Assembly: GCA_018713055.1 (NCBI GenBank)
Contig: DVFW01000026.1
Coordinates: 1-64,000 of the forward strand
Direction of reading: 5' to 3'
Length of the DNA stretch: 64,000 bases
Origin: Scatavimonas merdigallinarum
Lineage (GTDB): Bacteria > Bacillota > Clostridia > Oscillospirales > Acutalibacteraceae
This document shows, one piece after another, positions 51,506 through 60,680 of the stretch; position 1 is the first letter of the stretch; the number at the start of each line of letters is the position of its first letter. Under the pieces are notes generated by a model. The model did no database searches, was not told where the DNA came from, and worked only from the letters and a program-made list of their open reading frames with translations. The position numbers were made by a program, and so were the translations under genes.

Positions 51506-52165
51506 TTGATTACCTTTGCGCAGGTGCGGGAGAGTGAAGAGATCCGCACGTATATTGAAAAAGCAGATGAATCGTTGATTGCAATGGGCTATACCGAGCA
51601 CAGCTATGCCCATGTGACAAAAGTTGCGGCTACTGCACGCTATATTTTACTGACACTGGGTTACTCGGAGCGCGAGGCTGAGCTTGCACAGATTGCGGGA
51701 TTTTTGCACGATATTGGAAATGTTGTCAACCGGGTGGACCATGCGCAAAGCGGCGCTGTTATGGCGTTCAGGATCTTGGACCATATGGACGCAAGTCCAA
51801 AGGATATAGCCACCATTATTACGGCGATCGGCAACCATGACGAGGGAACTGCTTATGCAGTTAACCCAGTATGCGCAGCGTTAATTTTAGCGGATAAGAG
51901 CGACGTACGCCGCTCCCGTGTGCGAAACAGCGACATTGCGACCTTCGACATACACGACAGGGTCAATTACTCTGTTGTGGAATCCAGGCTTCATATTAAT
52001 GAGGCGTGTACGGAAATTGAACTGCGCCTGAAAATAGACACACAGGTTTGTTCGGTAATGAACTATTTTGAAATCTTTTTAAACCGCATGGTGCTTTGCC
52101 GAAAAGCCGCGCAGCGGCTGCAATTGAAATTTAAGCTGGTAATTAATGAACAGCAACTTTTGTAG
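51506..52165 (+). CDS. HD-domain phosphohydrolase
   Basis: 219 residues from a TTG preceded by GGAGATGAAGG. The HD superfamily ligands are present: His in EHSYAHVTKVA, HD in GFLHDIGNVVNRVDHA, a further HD in AIGNHDEG and Asp in ALILADKSDVRRSR. HD-domain enzymes hydrolyse phosphodiester or phosphomonoester bonds in nucleotides; this small single-domain class is often annotated only as HD superfamily. The substrate is unknown. It overlaps or abuts the next small gene and follows the flavodoxin gene. Confidence 0.88.
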   Translation: MITFAQVRESEEIRTYIEKADESLIAMGYTEHSYAHVTKVAATARYILLTLGYSEREAELAQIAGFLHDIGNVVNRVDHAQSGAVMAFRILDHMDASPKDIATIITAIGNHDEGTAYAVNPVCAALILADKSDVRRSRVRNSDIATFDIHDRVNYSVVESRLHINEACTEIELRLKIDTQVCSVMNYFEIFLNRMVLCRKAAQRLQLKFKLVINEQQLL

Positions 52166-52175
52166 AACAGGCGTT

Positions 52176-52571
52176 ATGTGCCGAAAGGAAGGCTGCAATG
52201 TGATTGCAGGCCGGCGTACAAACAAAGAGAGCAGCGTTTCACTTGCAGGCGGGCAGGAAAACACGCCGGTGCAGCAGGCGGCGCTTGCCGGCGTATGGTC
52301 GCCTGTGTCTGCCACAGTGGATGGGCAAGATGCGCCGGAGGTTGCCTTAAACAGCGGCGTCTCATACTGCTTTACAGCGGACGGAAGCTTTACCATGCTG
52401 ATCCGCGAGCAAAGCGCAGGGACGGGAAGCTATACGGTAAACGGATGGGAGGTCCTCTGTAAAATGGATGGGGCGACCCAGGCCTTTATCGACCAGGAGG
52501 GCGTGCTTTACACGCAATATAACGGGGTCGGCGGTTTGGTGATTACCGTGTATGAAAAGGCAGACAGTTAA
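52176..52571 (+). CDS. Lipocalin-like small protein of unknown function
   Basis: 131 residues if read from the ATG at 52176; the start is uncertain because the first 25 residues look unlike a signal peptide and a GTG at 52200 has a better AAGGAAGG site. The conserved part (LAGVWSPVSATVDGQDAPE, SYCFTADGSFTMLI and GSYTVNGWEVLCKMDG) has the strand pattern of DUF/lipocalin-like lipoproteins that begin LxGxW. The lost or missing secretion signal is odd. No function is known. It ends 9 bp before a strong terminator. Confidence 0.55.
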   Translation: MCRKEGCNVIAGRRTNKESSVSLAGGQENTPVQQAALAGVWSPVSATVDGQDAPEVALNSGVSYCFTADGSFTMLIREQSAGTGSYTVNGWEVLCKMDGATQAFIDQEGVLYTQYNGVGGLVITVYEKADS

Positions 52572-52580
52572 TGAAAGAAA

Positions 52581-52622
52581 AACAGAGCAGGCGCCTACCA
52601 AAAGGTAGGCGCCTGCTCTGTT
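52581..52622. terminator. Bidirectional terminator
   Basis: AACAGAGCAGGCGCCTACC (52581-52599) pairs perfectly with GGTAGGCGCCTGCTCTGTT (52604-52622), a 19-bp stem with an AAAA loop. Between convergent genes. Confidence 0.92.
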
Positions 52623-52641
52623 AAAAATTATACATAAACGT

Positions 52642-53670
52642 TTACCAGACGCCAAGGGCATGCTGCATAAAAAGGCTGACCACCGCAATTGCAACCCAGC
52701 AGCAAAAACCCGTAAAAATAGGTTTTCCGCCGGTCTTTACAAGTTTGACAATGTCGGTGTTTAAACCGATTGCCGCCATAGCCATAATAATCAGAAATTT
52801 AGACAGTTCTTTAAATGGTTGGAAGAACGAAGCACTGGCGCCGGCGGATACGGAAATCGTTGTAATCAAAGAGGCCAGGATAAAAAACAGGATAAAAAAG
52901 GGAAACACCTTTTTGATATTAAAATCGTTTTTTTGCGTATATCCGGCTTTTTTTGCCCGGGCCATGCGCCACAACGCTAAGATAAGCGTAATGGGGATAA
53001 TTGCCAGTGTGCGGGTCAGTTTGACGATTGTGGCCTGCTCCAGTGTGTTTGCGCCGGGATGTATGCCATCCCAGGCAGAGGCGGCGGCGGTAACAGACGA
53101 AGTATCGTTAACGGCTGTGCCGGCAAACAGGCCAAAGCCTTCGTTGGAAAGGCCAAGCATGCTGCCCAATGTGGGAAAGATTAAGGCTGCGATGACGTTG
53201 AACAGAAAAATGACCGATATGGATTGCGCAATTTCTTCATCGTCCGCGCCGATAACCGGTGCTGTTGCCGCAATGGCAGAACCGCCGCAAATAGAGGAGC
53301 CAACGCCTACCAAAACGGAAATATTTGCCGATGCGCGCATAAGCTTGCAGAGCAGAAACGACATGAGCAAAGAAGTGAAGACGGTAGAGAGGATGATCGG
53401 AAGCGAGGAAGCCCCTACCCGGGCGATTTCAGAAAGGTTCAGGCCAAAGCCCAGCAGGATGACGGCAAGCTGCAAAATTTTTTTTGAGGTGTAGGCAATG
53501 CCGGCCTGCGTGGCTGTCTTTTGCTTATAAAACAGCGTGATAACCATGCCGGCCAGAATAGCGAATACCGGGCCGCCAACAATGGGAAGTACCGTACCCA
53601 GAAGCCAACAGGGAATGGCGATAGCCAGACATAGCAAAAGACCGGGACCAAGTTTTTGTATGGTGCGCAT
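52642..53670 (-). CDS. yeiH: YeiH/UPF0324 family putative sulfate exporter
   Basis: 342 residues from the ATG at 53670 (AGGAGGAATTGC upstream). About nine transmembrane segments. Family motifs are clear: GPVFAILAGMVI, KKILQLAVILLGFGLNLSEI, GVGSSICGGSAIAATAPVIGA and FGLFAGTAVNDTSSVTAAA. YeiH proteins are predicted anion exporters, and some are linked to sulfite or cysteine metabolism through an adjacent LysR regulator. Here the LysR gene is divergent, 140 bp apart, with a palindrome between. The transported substrate is not established. Confidence 0.92.
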   Translation of the reverse strand: MRTIQKLGPGLLLCLAIAIPCWLLGTVLPIVGGPVFAILAGMVITLFYKQKTATQAGIAYTSKKILQLAVILLGFGLNLSEIARVGASSLPIILSTVFTSLLMSFLLCKLMRASANISVLVGVGSSICGGSAIAATAPVIGADDEEIAQSISVIFLFNVIAALIFPTLGSMLGLSNEGFGLFAGTAVNDTSSVTAAASAWDGIHPGANTLEQATIVKLTRTLAIIPITLILALWRMARAKKAGYTQKNDFNIKKVFPFFILFFILASLITTISVSAGASASFFQPFKELSKFLIIMAMAAIGLNTDIVKLVKTGGKPIFTGFCCWVAIAVVSLFMQHALGVW

Positions 53671-53749
53671 GTGCAATTCCTCCTGACAGGATTCCATGGA
53701 TTTCCTTTTATTTTCTTACCCCCATCATACAGCTTTTTTGACATTATGT

Positions 53750-53781
53750 AAAATTATGATTCTTTATTTTATGATAATTTT
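53750..53781. promoter_or_regulatory. Inverted repeat operator candidate between yeiH and its LysR regulator
   Basis: AAAATTAT (53750-53757) and ATAATTTT (53774-53781) form an inverted repeat with 16 bp between the arms, and TTATGAT is repeated inside. It lies midway in the divergent intergenic region, as expected for a LysR binding site. Confidence 0.5.
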
Positions 53782-53810
53782 ATGTTATGCTTATGCTGGG
53801 AGGAAAGTTT

Positions 53811-54716
53811 ATGCTGGATTTTCGTATAGAAACCTTTTTAGAAGTGTGCAGAGTCATGAATTTTACAAAAGCAGCAAAGAGGCTGCATATTACACAGCCG
53901 GCCGTTTCGCAGCATATACACGCGCTGGAACGGCAATATAAGACAAAATTGTTTGAGCATGTGGGTAAACAGCTTTTTCTGACGGAAGCAGGGCGTATGG
54001 TTTTGCAGACTGCTACCACAATGCGCCATGACGCGCAGCATTTGCAGGATACAGTTGCACAGCTTGCGTCCAGTCGCCGGATATGCTTTGGGGCTACGCT
54101 GACAGTTGGGGAATATATTATGCCGGAGCCGTTGACCCGCCTTCTGGAGCGCGAGCCGGATACCCGACTTTGTATGACGGTGGCCAATACGTCGGAGCTT
54201 TTGCGGCTGCTTGATCAGGGAAAAATTGACTTTGCAATTGTGGAAGGTTTTTTCCAAAAACAGGCGTATGACAGCATGGTCTACCGGACAGAGAAATATT
54301 TAGCGGTCTGTGCGCCTGGGAATACACATTGCAGTTCGGTGCAAAAACTGGAGGATTTACTGGAAGAGCGGCTTTTGGTTAGGGAGCCGGGTTCCGGTAC
54401 ACGCGAGGTGCTGCAGCGCGCGCTGGAGGAACGGAACCTGACGGTAGAGGATTTTCGGCTGCTGACAGAGCTGGGCAGTTTAAACGCTATAAAATCCATG
54501 GTATGCGCAGGGATTGGGATTTCCTTTTTTTATCAGCCTGTAGTGCAAACGGAGCTGGATGTGGGACTTTTAGTGGAAATTCCGTTGCAGGATTTTTCTG
54601 TTACGCACAATTTTACCTTTTTGTGGCGGAAGAAAAGCGTTTTTGCCTCTTACTACCGCCATGTGTTTGACCTTATGCAGCAGGCGTCTTCCGCGCCGCT
54701 GCCAAAAGAGATTTGA
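53811..54716 (+). CDS. LysR-family transcriptional regulator (CysL/YeiE-like)
   Basis: 301 residues from the ATG at 53811 (GGGAGGAAAG upstream). N-terminal winged HTH: FLEVCRVMNFTKAAKRLHITQPAVSQHIHALERQYKTKLF. A periplasmic-binding-like effector domain covers about 90-300. LysR regulators act as tetramers and need a small co-inducer. The divergent yeiH gene is the likely target, as in other genomes where YeiE/CysL-like regulators control a neighbouring transporter. The effector is not predictable from sequence. Confidence 0.92.
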   Translation: MLDFRIETFLEVCRVMNFTKAAKRLHITQPAVSQHIHALERQYKTKLFEHVGKQLFLTEAGRMVLQTATTMRHDAQHLQDTVAQLASSRRICFGATLTVGEYIMPEPLTRLLEREPDTRLCMTVANTSELLRLLDQGKIDFAIVEGFFQKQAYDSMVYRTEKYLAVCAPGNTHCSSVQKLEDLLEERLLVREPGSGTREVLQRALEERNLTVEDFRLLTELGSLNAIKSMVCAGIGISFFYQPVVQTELDVGLLVEIPLQDFSVTHNFTFLWRKKSVFASYYRHVFDLMQQASSAPLPKEI

Positions 54717-54848
54717 GCACCGCAAATTGGGCCGTTTTTGTGCCATTGGATCTGTGCTTTGTACAGCAGCATTGCCCGGACGCGATAGATTGCTGCAATG
54801 TATGGGGAAGCGGTTTGCCCTAATGGAGAACCGGAAATCCGTGAATTT

Positions 54849-55292
54849 TTACAGCTTCATTTCAAGATAGACCATATCAATAAGCTGCCTGCCGCCTTCA
54901 AATATAGGGTGGTCGTAGTTGTCTGTAAAAAAATTTTTTATGTAAAAGGTTTTGCAAAAGCCGCATTTTTCGTAAAACGGAACCGTTGCCGGGGTGTCGC
55001 CGGTGCCTACCCGTAAAATGCGGTATGCCTTTTTATAGCGCTGTATAATATAACGGATCATGGCCTTTCCGTATCCTTTTTTTTGCCAGGCGGGGTCTAC
55101 CGCAAGGTTTTTAATTTCCGCAATTTTATTTCCTTCGTCGGTGACGACACAGACAGCTTTCACGCCTTTATCGTCTAAAACATACAGGGTTCCGCGCGCC
55201 AGGTAACTGTTTATTCTGGTTTCCTGCTCGTCGGCAAGCAGCAGCAGGGTAAGGAACTGCTTTTTGTTCTGTTTAATCTGGTATATTTCCAT
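54849..55292 (-). CDS. GNAT-family N-acetyltransferase
   Basis: 147 residues. The acetyl-CoA binding motif A is in IKNLAVDPAWQKKGYGKAMIRYIIQRYK (Q/R-x-x-G-x-G/A pattern as QKKGYGKA), preceded by AVCVVTDEGNKIAEI strands and followed by GDTPATVPFYEKCGFC, the typical FYEKxGF end. It acetylates a small amine or protein N-terminus; the acceptor is unknown. Single gene, convergent with the LysR gene. The 130 bp between them hold nothing recognisable. Confidence 0.9.
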   Translation of the reverse strand: MEIYQIKQNKKQFLTLLLLADEQETRINSYLARGTLYVLDDKGVKAVCVVTDEGNKIAEIKNLAVDPAWQKKGYGKAMIRYIIQRYKKAYRILRVGTGDTPATVPFYEKCGFCKTFYIKNFFTDNYDHPIFEGGRQLIDMVYLEMKL

Positions 55293-55420
55293 TTGATCTC
55301 CTCACAACATGTTTTGAAATTTGCTTATTTTACAATGTATTGTCAGGCTTTCAGAGGCAATTATGCGGTATTATAAAAAGAGACGCCAGTTAAGAGCGTA
55401 GTTTTAGGAAAACAAACAGA

Positions 55421-55441
55421 GGGACGACCGTATGCCGTCCC
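55421..55441 (-). terminator. Terminator downstream of the solute-binding protein gene
   Basis: GGGACG (55421-55426) pairs with CGTCCC (55436-55441); on the reverse strand TCTGTTTGTTTTC follows, about 60 bp past the stop of the binding-protein gene. Confidence 0.6.
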
Positions 55442-55499
55442 CCATAAAAGGTTTCTTATCTCACCGCCCCATTCGGCGTCCCTTTATGAAAACGTTTTA

Positions 55500-56756
55500 T
55501 TAAGCGGTGCCTGTCGCAGTTTGTGTGGATGCTTCGTCCTTTTCTCTGGCGGGTGTTTCCCGCTGGATTGCGCTGTCGGAGAAGAGCACCAGAAGCGTTT
55601 GCTCATCCACTGTACCGTCTGTACCGTCCAGACCGTTGTTTTCTTTAAATTCCCGCACGACGATTTCGGTGGTTTCGCCAAAATAGCCGGTAATTTCGTC
55701 CAGCGGCCAGTAGTCCAGGTCGTCCAGGCGCTGCTGTATGGCAAGAATAGACCCGCGCTTGCCGTCTTCGTTATCGTCTGGGTCGTCTGATCCGTCGCCG
55801 AGCGTAAAGGTCAGGCCTTCCTGCAGTGTAATACCGTACTGGTCCGCCACGCTGCCGTCTGCGCTTGTCTGCCCGCTGCGCAGAGAGGGATAAATGGCTT
55901 CCGCCATCAGCTTTGCAGCCTCCAGTGCGCCGGAACCCTGCCGTGTTATAAGACTGGCGGGGATTTCTACAATTTTACCGCGCTTATAGGCGGTAAGTTC
56001 TTTGTAATCGTCATTTTGGGCAAGCTGTTCCTTCATACCCTCGGCGCAGAAAATGTATTTGGGGTCCTGTTGTGAAAGGGTGGCGAAATCCAGTGTACCG
56101 CCTGTCAGGTCGGAGGCAATATTGACAGCCCCCGCATCCTGAAACAGTTCGTTTGCAAACATATCGCCGGTAACAGCGCTACCGTCTATATTAAACAAAT
56201 AGCAGGCGGTATTGACAACGCTGACCTCCGGTATACGGCGCGCGTTGTCGTCCAGGGAGGTCAGGATACCGTTGGCGGCGTTTTCACCGACCGTTGTACC
56301 TGTAATATTGCCTCCCATGACGGCGCCGATCTTTTGATACATGGACGTCAGCTCCTCCCTTGTCTGGGCCGGAACCATACGAAGGACGGTGATCCCTGCA
56401 TCTTCAAATATGGAAAGCTTTTCTGCGGAAAGGGTATCGTCTGCCAAAATAATATCAGGCGCTATCTGAATTACGCTGTTTGCGTCCGGATCGCTTTTGC
56501 TGCCTACAGATTGTACAGATTCCAGCACGCTTTGCGTGCACGCGTCAGAGCGGCCTTTGATTTTAGATTGGTAGCCGCATGCGATCAGCATGTCGGCAAT
56601 GCTGTCAGACAGTGTAATCACGCTTTGGGGGGACTGTGTGATCACGCTGTGGGCGATGGTTACAGGGTATTCCTTCTGGCTGTCGACCGCACTGCATGCT
56701 GCAAAAGAGAAAAGCAGGCATGCGATCAGGCATATAGCTGCAATTTTTTTAACCAT
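55500..56756 (-). CDS. Solute-binding lipoprotein (BtuF/FepB-like) fused to a peptidoglycan-binding domain
   Basis: 418 residues. Lipoprotein signal ends in FSFAAC (Cys about 21). A periplasmic-binding-like domain of the metal-chelate or B12 type spans about 30-305 (SPQSVITLSDSIADMLIACG, PDIILADDTLS, YKELTAYKRGKIVEIPASL). After an acidic linker (GDGSDDPDDNEDGKRG) a PG_binding_1 domain follows (about 335-395: ILAIQQRLDDLDYWPLDEITGYFGETTEIVVREFKENNGL), then a Thr/Glu-rich tail. Binding proteins of this type rarely carry a wall-binding module. No permease or ATPase is near. The start overlaps the DUF815 gene by 8 bp, so the two are coupled. Confidence 0.82.
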   Translation of the reverse strand: MVKKIAAICLIACLLFSFAACSAVDSQKEYPVTIAHSVITQSPQSVITLSDSIADMLIACGYQSKIKGRSDACTQSVLESVQSVGSKSDPDANSVIQIAPDIILADDTLSAEKLSIFEDAGITVLRMVPAQTREELTSMYQKIGAVMGGNITGTTVGENAANGILTSLDDNARRIPEVSVVNTACYLFNIDGSAVTGDMFANELFQDAGAVNIASDLTGGTLDFATLSQQDPKYIFCAEGMKEQLAQNDDYKELTAYKRGKIVEIPASLITRQGSGALEAAKLMAEAIYPSLRSGQTSADGSVADQYGITLQEGLTFTLGDGSDDPDDNEDGKRGSILAIQQRLDDLDYWPLDEITGYFGETTEIVVREFKENNGLDGTDGTVDEQTLLVLFSDSAIQRETPAREKDEASTQTATGTA

Positions 56757-58011
56757 TTTCTGTGACCTCCGTATTGTTATTATGCGTAAATTGCGCGTCT
56801 ATAAACTGCCTGGCGCAGCGCGGTGAGCGTCCGCCGCGCATAAGCGCCCAACGCTCTGCGTTGGCAAGCAGCGTTTGTGTATCTGTTTGCAGGCCTCGCT
56901 GCCGTGCAAGTGCCAGAACAATATCCAGATAACGCTGTTTATCGGGAACGGAAAAATTGACGGAAAGACCAAAACGGTCGGAAAGCGACAAGCTTTCCTG
57001 TATGGAGTCGTTGCGGTGCATATCGTCTCCATCGCGGTCGGAAAAGCTTTCTTTTATAAGATGGCGGCGATTAGATGTGGCGTAGATCAATGCGTTCTTT
57101 GGACGCGCTGCAAGACCGCCTTCCAGGACTGCCTTGAGCGAGGCATAGCGGTCGTCCTGTTTTTGAAAAGACAAATCGTCAATATAAATAATAAATTTCA
57201 TGGGAACAGAGGCGATCCTGTCGACCAACAAAGGAAAATCGTGTAAAGCTTCTTTGGGTATTTCTACAATCCGCAGGCCCTGTGTGCAGTAACGGTTGAC
57301 AATTGCCTTGACAGTGGAGGATTTTCCTGTTCCCTTATCGCCGTACAACAGGCAGTTGTTGGCGCTTAGGCCATTTAAAAAAGCCAGGGTGTTATCCAAA
57401 ACAAGACCACGCTGGCGCTCGTAGCCCTTGAGATCGTCCAGCGTTATGCTGTCCGGGTGTTTTACGGGAAGGATTCCGCCGTCGCGCCAAATAAACGCTT
57501 TGTAGCGTGCAAAAAGCCCGCATCCGTTTGTATAGTAAAATGCAGCCGTTTTGGAAAGCCGGTTGGATTTGTCCGCCAGCTGTGCAACAGGCTTGCCAGG
57601 CCTCCAGCGCGGCAGGCTGCCGGCAATTTCTGCAAGCTGGTCTTTGTATAGGTAATCGGAAAGAATCAGCTCAGGTGAAAGCAAGCCTGCGCATACAATG
57701 GCGTCCAGGTCGCACGCGGCGGCGGTGAGCAGCTCCTGTGGAAGCAGGTGTTCTTTTTTTTGTACGGCGGCCCTTGAAAACGCATTTTCATCAAATAATA
57801 CGGTACGCGTGATATAGCCGCACACATCGTCTGCAGCGCCCTTGTCGCAAAGCAGGGAAAAATAACCGCTCCATGCTTTTACAAAATCATGCGGGTCTGC
57901 ACTGTGGGCGCATAAAAGCCTGTGGTATGCTTTGGGTACGCTGTGTTGCAGAACCCCCCTGTAAACGGAAAGGGAGGACAAAAGCAGCGCATATTTTTCT
58001 GTAATTGTCAT
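56749..58011 (-). CDS. DUF815 AAA+ ATPase
   Basis: 420 residues from the ATG at 58011 (GGAAGG 9 nt upstream; an earlier ATG lacks a site). An all-helical N-terminus (about 1-180) precedes the AAA+ core: Walker A LLYGDKGTGKSSTVKAIV near 235, Walker B FIIYIDDLSFQKQD, sensor 1 ALIYATSNRRHLIKE and a C-terminal lid with RSPRCARQFID. DUF815 proteins are close to DnaC/IstB/YjiD-type clamp or helicase loaders; their role is unknown. Upstream of, and overlapping by 8 bp with, the binding-protein gene. The link between a cytosolic ATPase and a cell-wall lipoprotein is unexplained. Confidence 0.88.
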   Translation of the reverse strand: MTITEKYALLLSSLSVYRGVLQHSVPKAYHRLLCAHSADPHDFVKAWSGYFSLLCDKGAADDVCGYITRTVLFDENAFSRAAVQKKEHLLPQELLTAAACDLDAIVCAGLLSPELILSDYLYKDQLAEIAGSLPRWRPGKPVAQLADKSNRLSKTAAFYYTNGCGLFARYKAFIWRDGGILPVKHPDSITLDDLKGYERQRGLVLDNTLAFLNGLSANNCLLYGDKGTGKSSTVKAIVNRYCTQGLRIVEIPKEALHDFPLLVDRIASVPMKFIIYIDDLSFQKQDDRYASLKAVLEGGLAARPKNALIYATSNRRHLIKESFSDRDGDDMHRNDSIQESLSLSDRFGLSVNFSVPDKQRYLDIVLALARQRGLQTDTQTLLANAERWALMRGGRSPRCARQFIDAQFTHNNNTEVTENG

Positions 58012-58214
58012 AGCTGTGCCTTCCCTTCTTCTGCTGCAGACAGCAAAATGTTTCATCTAACTTATTTATTCTACAGTTTTTTTTGCATGAAGTCAAACCG
58101 CAGAGAAAGATTCCCCAAAACGGTCAAATTATATAGAAGAATAAGGAAAAAATGCAAATATATTAGGGAATTTCCAAAGTTTTAAAAAATTATGAAATTT
58201 TTTTTAAAAAAGGG

Positions 58215-58243
58215 TTGCAATTTAAAAAACAGAATGCTATAAT
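58215..58243 (+). promoter_or_regulatory. Promoter of the 5S rRNA gene
   Basis: -35 TTGCAA (58215-58220), 17-bp spacer, perfect -10 TATAAT (58238-58243); 31 bp before the 5S gene. Confidence 0.75.
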
Positions 58244-58274
58244 AGCAAAGCAGTTTGAAAGCTGCCTGATGATA

Positions 58275-58392
<118 letters not shown>

Positions 58393-58402
58393 TTGAAAGC
58401 TT

Positions 58403-58430
58403 CCACCCAGTAGGGTGGTTGTTTTTTGCC
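58403..58430 (+). terminator. First terminator of the 5S gene
   Basis: CCACCC (58403-58408) pairs with GGGTGG (58413-58418), followed by TTGTTTTTTGCC. Confidence 0.8.
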
Positions 58431-58452
58431 CAAAAACAGTGGGAATTTGTAA

Positions 58453-58500
58453 AAAGCCTGTGAAAGGGATTACGTAAAAACCCTTTTCACAGGCTTTTTT
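58453..58500 (+). terminator. Second terminator of the 5S gene
   Basis: AAAGCCTGTGAAAGGG (58453-58468) pairs with CCCTTTTCACAGGCTTT (58481-58497) with one bulged T, followed by a T-run. Confidence 0.85.
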
Positions 58501-58639
58501 CTTGAGAAGTACACTGCTGCTCTGAAAAATATTTAAACAGTAGTAAATGTATTTCTGCCCTGAATATGTTTATCCAGAGAACTGTACGTAATGAAATCAT
58601 TGGCAGCAGGCGCTGAAAAGCGCGGTACAGCTCTGTATT

Positions 58640-59734
58640 TTATACGTTAAAGCGGAAGAGGACTACATCGCCGTCCTGCATGACATATTCCTTGCCTTCG
58701 CTTCGGACAAGCCCCTTTTCTTTGGCTGCCGCCATGGAGCCGCAGGCGACAAGATCGTCAAAGGAAATTACCTCGGCGCGGATAAAGCCGCGCTCAAAAT
58801 CTGTATGAATTTTGCCCGCCGCCTGCGGTGCTTTGGTTCCCTTTTTGATCGTCCATGCCCGGACCTCCTGTTTACCGGCGGTCAGATAGGAGATCAGGCC
58901 CAGCAGGCTGTAGCATTCACGGATTAAACGGTCCAGGCCGGACTGCGAAAGTCCCACATCTGCAAGGAACATTTCTTTTTCCTGCTCGTCCATATCGGCA
59001 ATTTCTGCCTCCAGGCCTGCGCAGATGGGCAAAACAGCCGCATGCTCGGACTTTGCCGTTTCGCTGACCTGCAGGTAATACGGGTTGGAGGCCAGCCCCT
59101 GTGAAAAGTTGCTGTCGCTCATATTGGCGGCATAGATGATCGGTTTATTTGTTAAAAGCGCAACGCTGCTTAAAAGAGCCTGCTCTTCTTCTGTGCAGGG
59201 GATGGAGCGCGCCGTTTGCCCTTCGTTGAGCGCTTTGAGCACCCGGTTGAAAAAGTCAAGCTCTGTCTGGTATTTTTTGTCTGCTTTCAGCAGCTTGTGT
59301 GTTTTATCAATACGCCGCTGGAGAAGCTCAACGTCAGAAAGGATCAGTTCCAGATTGATGGTTTCTATATCTCTTTTGGGATCTATACTGCCTTCTACAT
59401 GGATAATATCATCATTTTCAAAGCAGCGCACAACATGAACGATCGCGTCAACTTCACGGATATTTGACAGAAATTTATTGCCCAGCCCTTCCCCTTTGGA
59501 AGCGCCCCGGACAAGCCCGGCGATATCGACAAATTCTATTGTGGCGGGCGTGTATTTTTCCGGCTCGTACATCTGGGCGAGGACGTCCAGGCGTTTATCC
59601 GGCACCGCGACAACGCCGATGTTGGGTTCTATTGTACAAAACGGATAATTGGCAGACTGCGCCCCGGCGTTTGTAATTGCGTTAAATAGCGTGCTTTTAC
59701 CCACGTTTGGCAAGCCTACGATTCCTAATTTCAT
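58640..59734 (-). CDS. ychF: Redox-regulated ATPase YchF/OLA1
   Basis: 364 residues, standard length. P-loop GIVGLPNVGKSTLFNAITNAGA, G2-like PFCTIEPNIGVVAVPD, DIAGLVRGASKGEGLGNKFLSNIREVDAIVHVVRCF and a C-terminal TGS domain (LISYLTAGKQEVRAWTIKKGTKAPQAAGKIHTDFERGFI). The usual NKxD G4 site is replaced by NMSD, consistent with ATP rather than GTP preference in this family. YchF binds ribosomes and proteasome-like complexes and responds to oxidative stress. Single gene, divergent from nothing close. Confidence 0.97.
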   Translation of the reverse strand: MKLGIVGLPNVGKSTLFNAITNAGAQSANYPFCTIEPNIGVVAVPDKRLDVLAQMYEPEKYTPATIEFVDIAGLVRGASKGEGLGNKFLSNIREVDAIVHVVRCFENDDIIHVEGSIDPKRDIETINLELILSDVELLQRRIDKTHKLLKADKKYQTELDFFNRVLKALNEGQTARSIPCTEEEQALLSSVALLTNKPIIYAANMSDSNFSQGLASNPYYLQVSETAKSEHAAVLPICAGLEAEIADMDEQEKEMFLADVGLSQSGLDRLIRECYSLLGLISYLTAGKQEVRAWTIKKGTKAPQAAGKIHTDFERGFIRAEVISFDDLVACGSMAAAKEKGLVRSEGKEYVMQDGDVVLFRFNV

Positions 59735-59762
59735 ATTTTTTGCCTTCCTTTCGCAATAGACG

Positions 59763-60527
59763 TTATGATGTAAGGCTTGTAATAAGCCAAAGTATCCCGA
59801 AAATCACGGGCTGGTGTAAAATATAAATCCAAAGTGCGTGCCGACCTGTAAAGGCCAAAAACGCAACCCGCTTTTTGTAAAGAAAACCGGGGAATTTTCC
59901 AAGCAGCGCATATTTTCCCAGGTATGTGCCGAAAAGAAACAGAAACAGATTGGGAAAAATGGGGAAGTAGTCCGCAGAAACAAAGCCAGGCCCCGGAAAC
60001 CCCAGAGGAAACAGAAAATTTGTGCTGTAAAGCTGCGCAGGCAGACGAACGGAAAGAATTCCGGGGATGCCAAGCATGCCGGAAGGAATTCCATAGGCGA
60101 TAAGGTACAACACAAGGCAGACAACCAGCCCAACCTGAAGGGGAATTTGGTCAAGCCATCGTTTAACCAGGCCATACAAAAGCATGGCAATAGACAAAAA
60201 ATGTAAAATTCCAAAGTAAATGGCGTTTTGGGGTGTGATTAAAACCGTAACCAGCGTAACAGCCGCCGCTATGGGCAGCAATTTTGCGCCGCGCCGGATA
60301 TTGGAACGGCTTAACTGGGACGAAATGCCGGAAATTGTAATAAATACGATGGGAACAATGGGTGAAAACGGCCTTAAAAACGAAAAGGCAGCCGAGCCCG
60401 CCTGTATATGGTAAACATACCCCATTGTATAGAAAAGATGGTAAACAACCATGGCGATTACCGCAAGACCGCGTATTTCGTCCATGGTATGAATCCTTTT
60501 GCGATTGGTTTGTACAGAGCCAGTCAA
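59763..60527 (-). CDS. DUF1624 / heparan-alpha-glucosaminide N-acetyltransferase-like membrane protein
   Basis: 254 residues. The N-terminus HTMDEIRGLAVIAMVVYHLFYTMGY is the DUF1624/Acyl_transf_3-type signature (R-G-hydrophobic-H). About seven transmembrane segments follow; SGISSQLSRSNIRRGAKLL and FTGRHALWIYILHQPVIFGI are conserved blocks of the same family. It probably moves an acyl group across the membrane, with substrate unknown. It lies 28 bp upstream of ychF on the same strand. Confidence 0.85.
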   Translation of the reverse strand: MTGSVQTNRKRIHTMDEIRGLAVIAMVVYHLFYTMGYVYHIQAGSAAFSFLRPFSPIVPIVFITISGISSQLSRSNIRRGAKLLPIAAAVTLVTVLITPQNAIYFGILHFLSIAMLLYGLVKRWLDQIPLQVGLVVCLVLYLIAYGIPSGMLGIPGILSVRLPAQLYSTNFLFPLGFPGPGFVSADYFPIFPNLFLFLFGTYLGKYALLGKFPGFLYKKRVAFLAFTGRHALWIYILHQPVIFGILWLITSLTS

Positions 60528-60680
60528 AGCATCACCTGTTTCAAGCTTTTTTGCAAATTTACGTATCTTGATTTATAATAGGAACTGCCAAAACGCAGAC
60601 GCTGCATTTCAGTATAGCATCATGTAAAGCGGATTGCAATCTTTACCTGGCAAACGTATGGTTTTCAAAGGAGAATGTAA

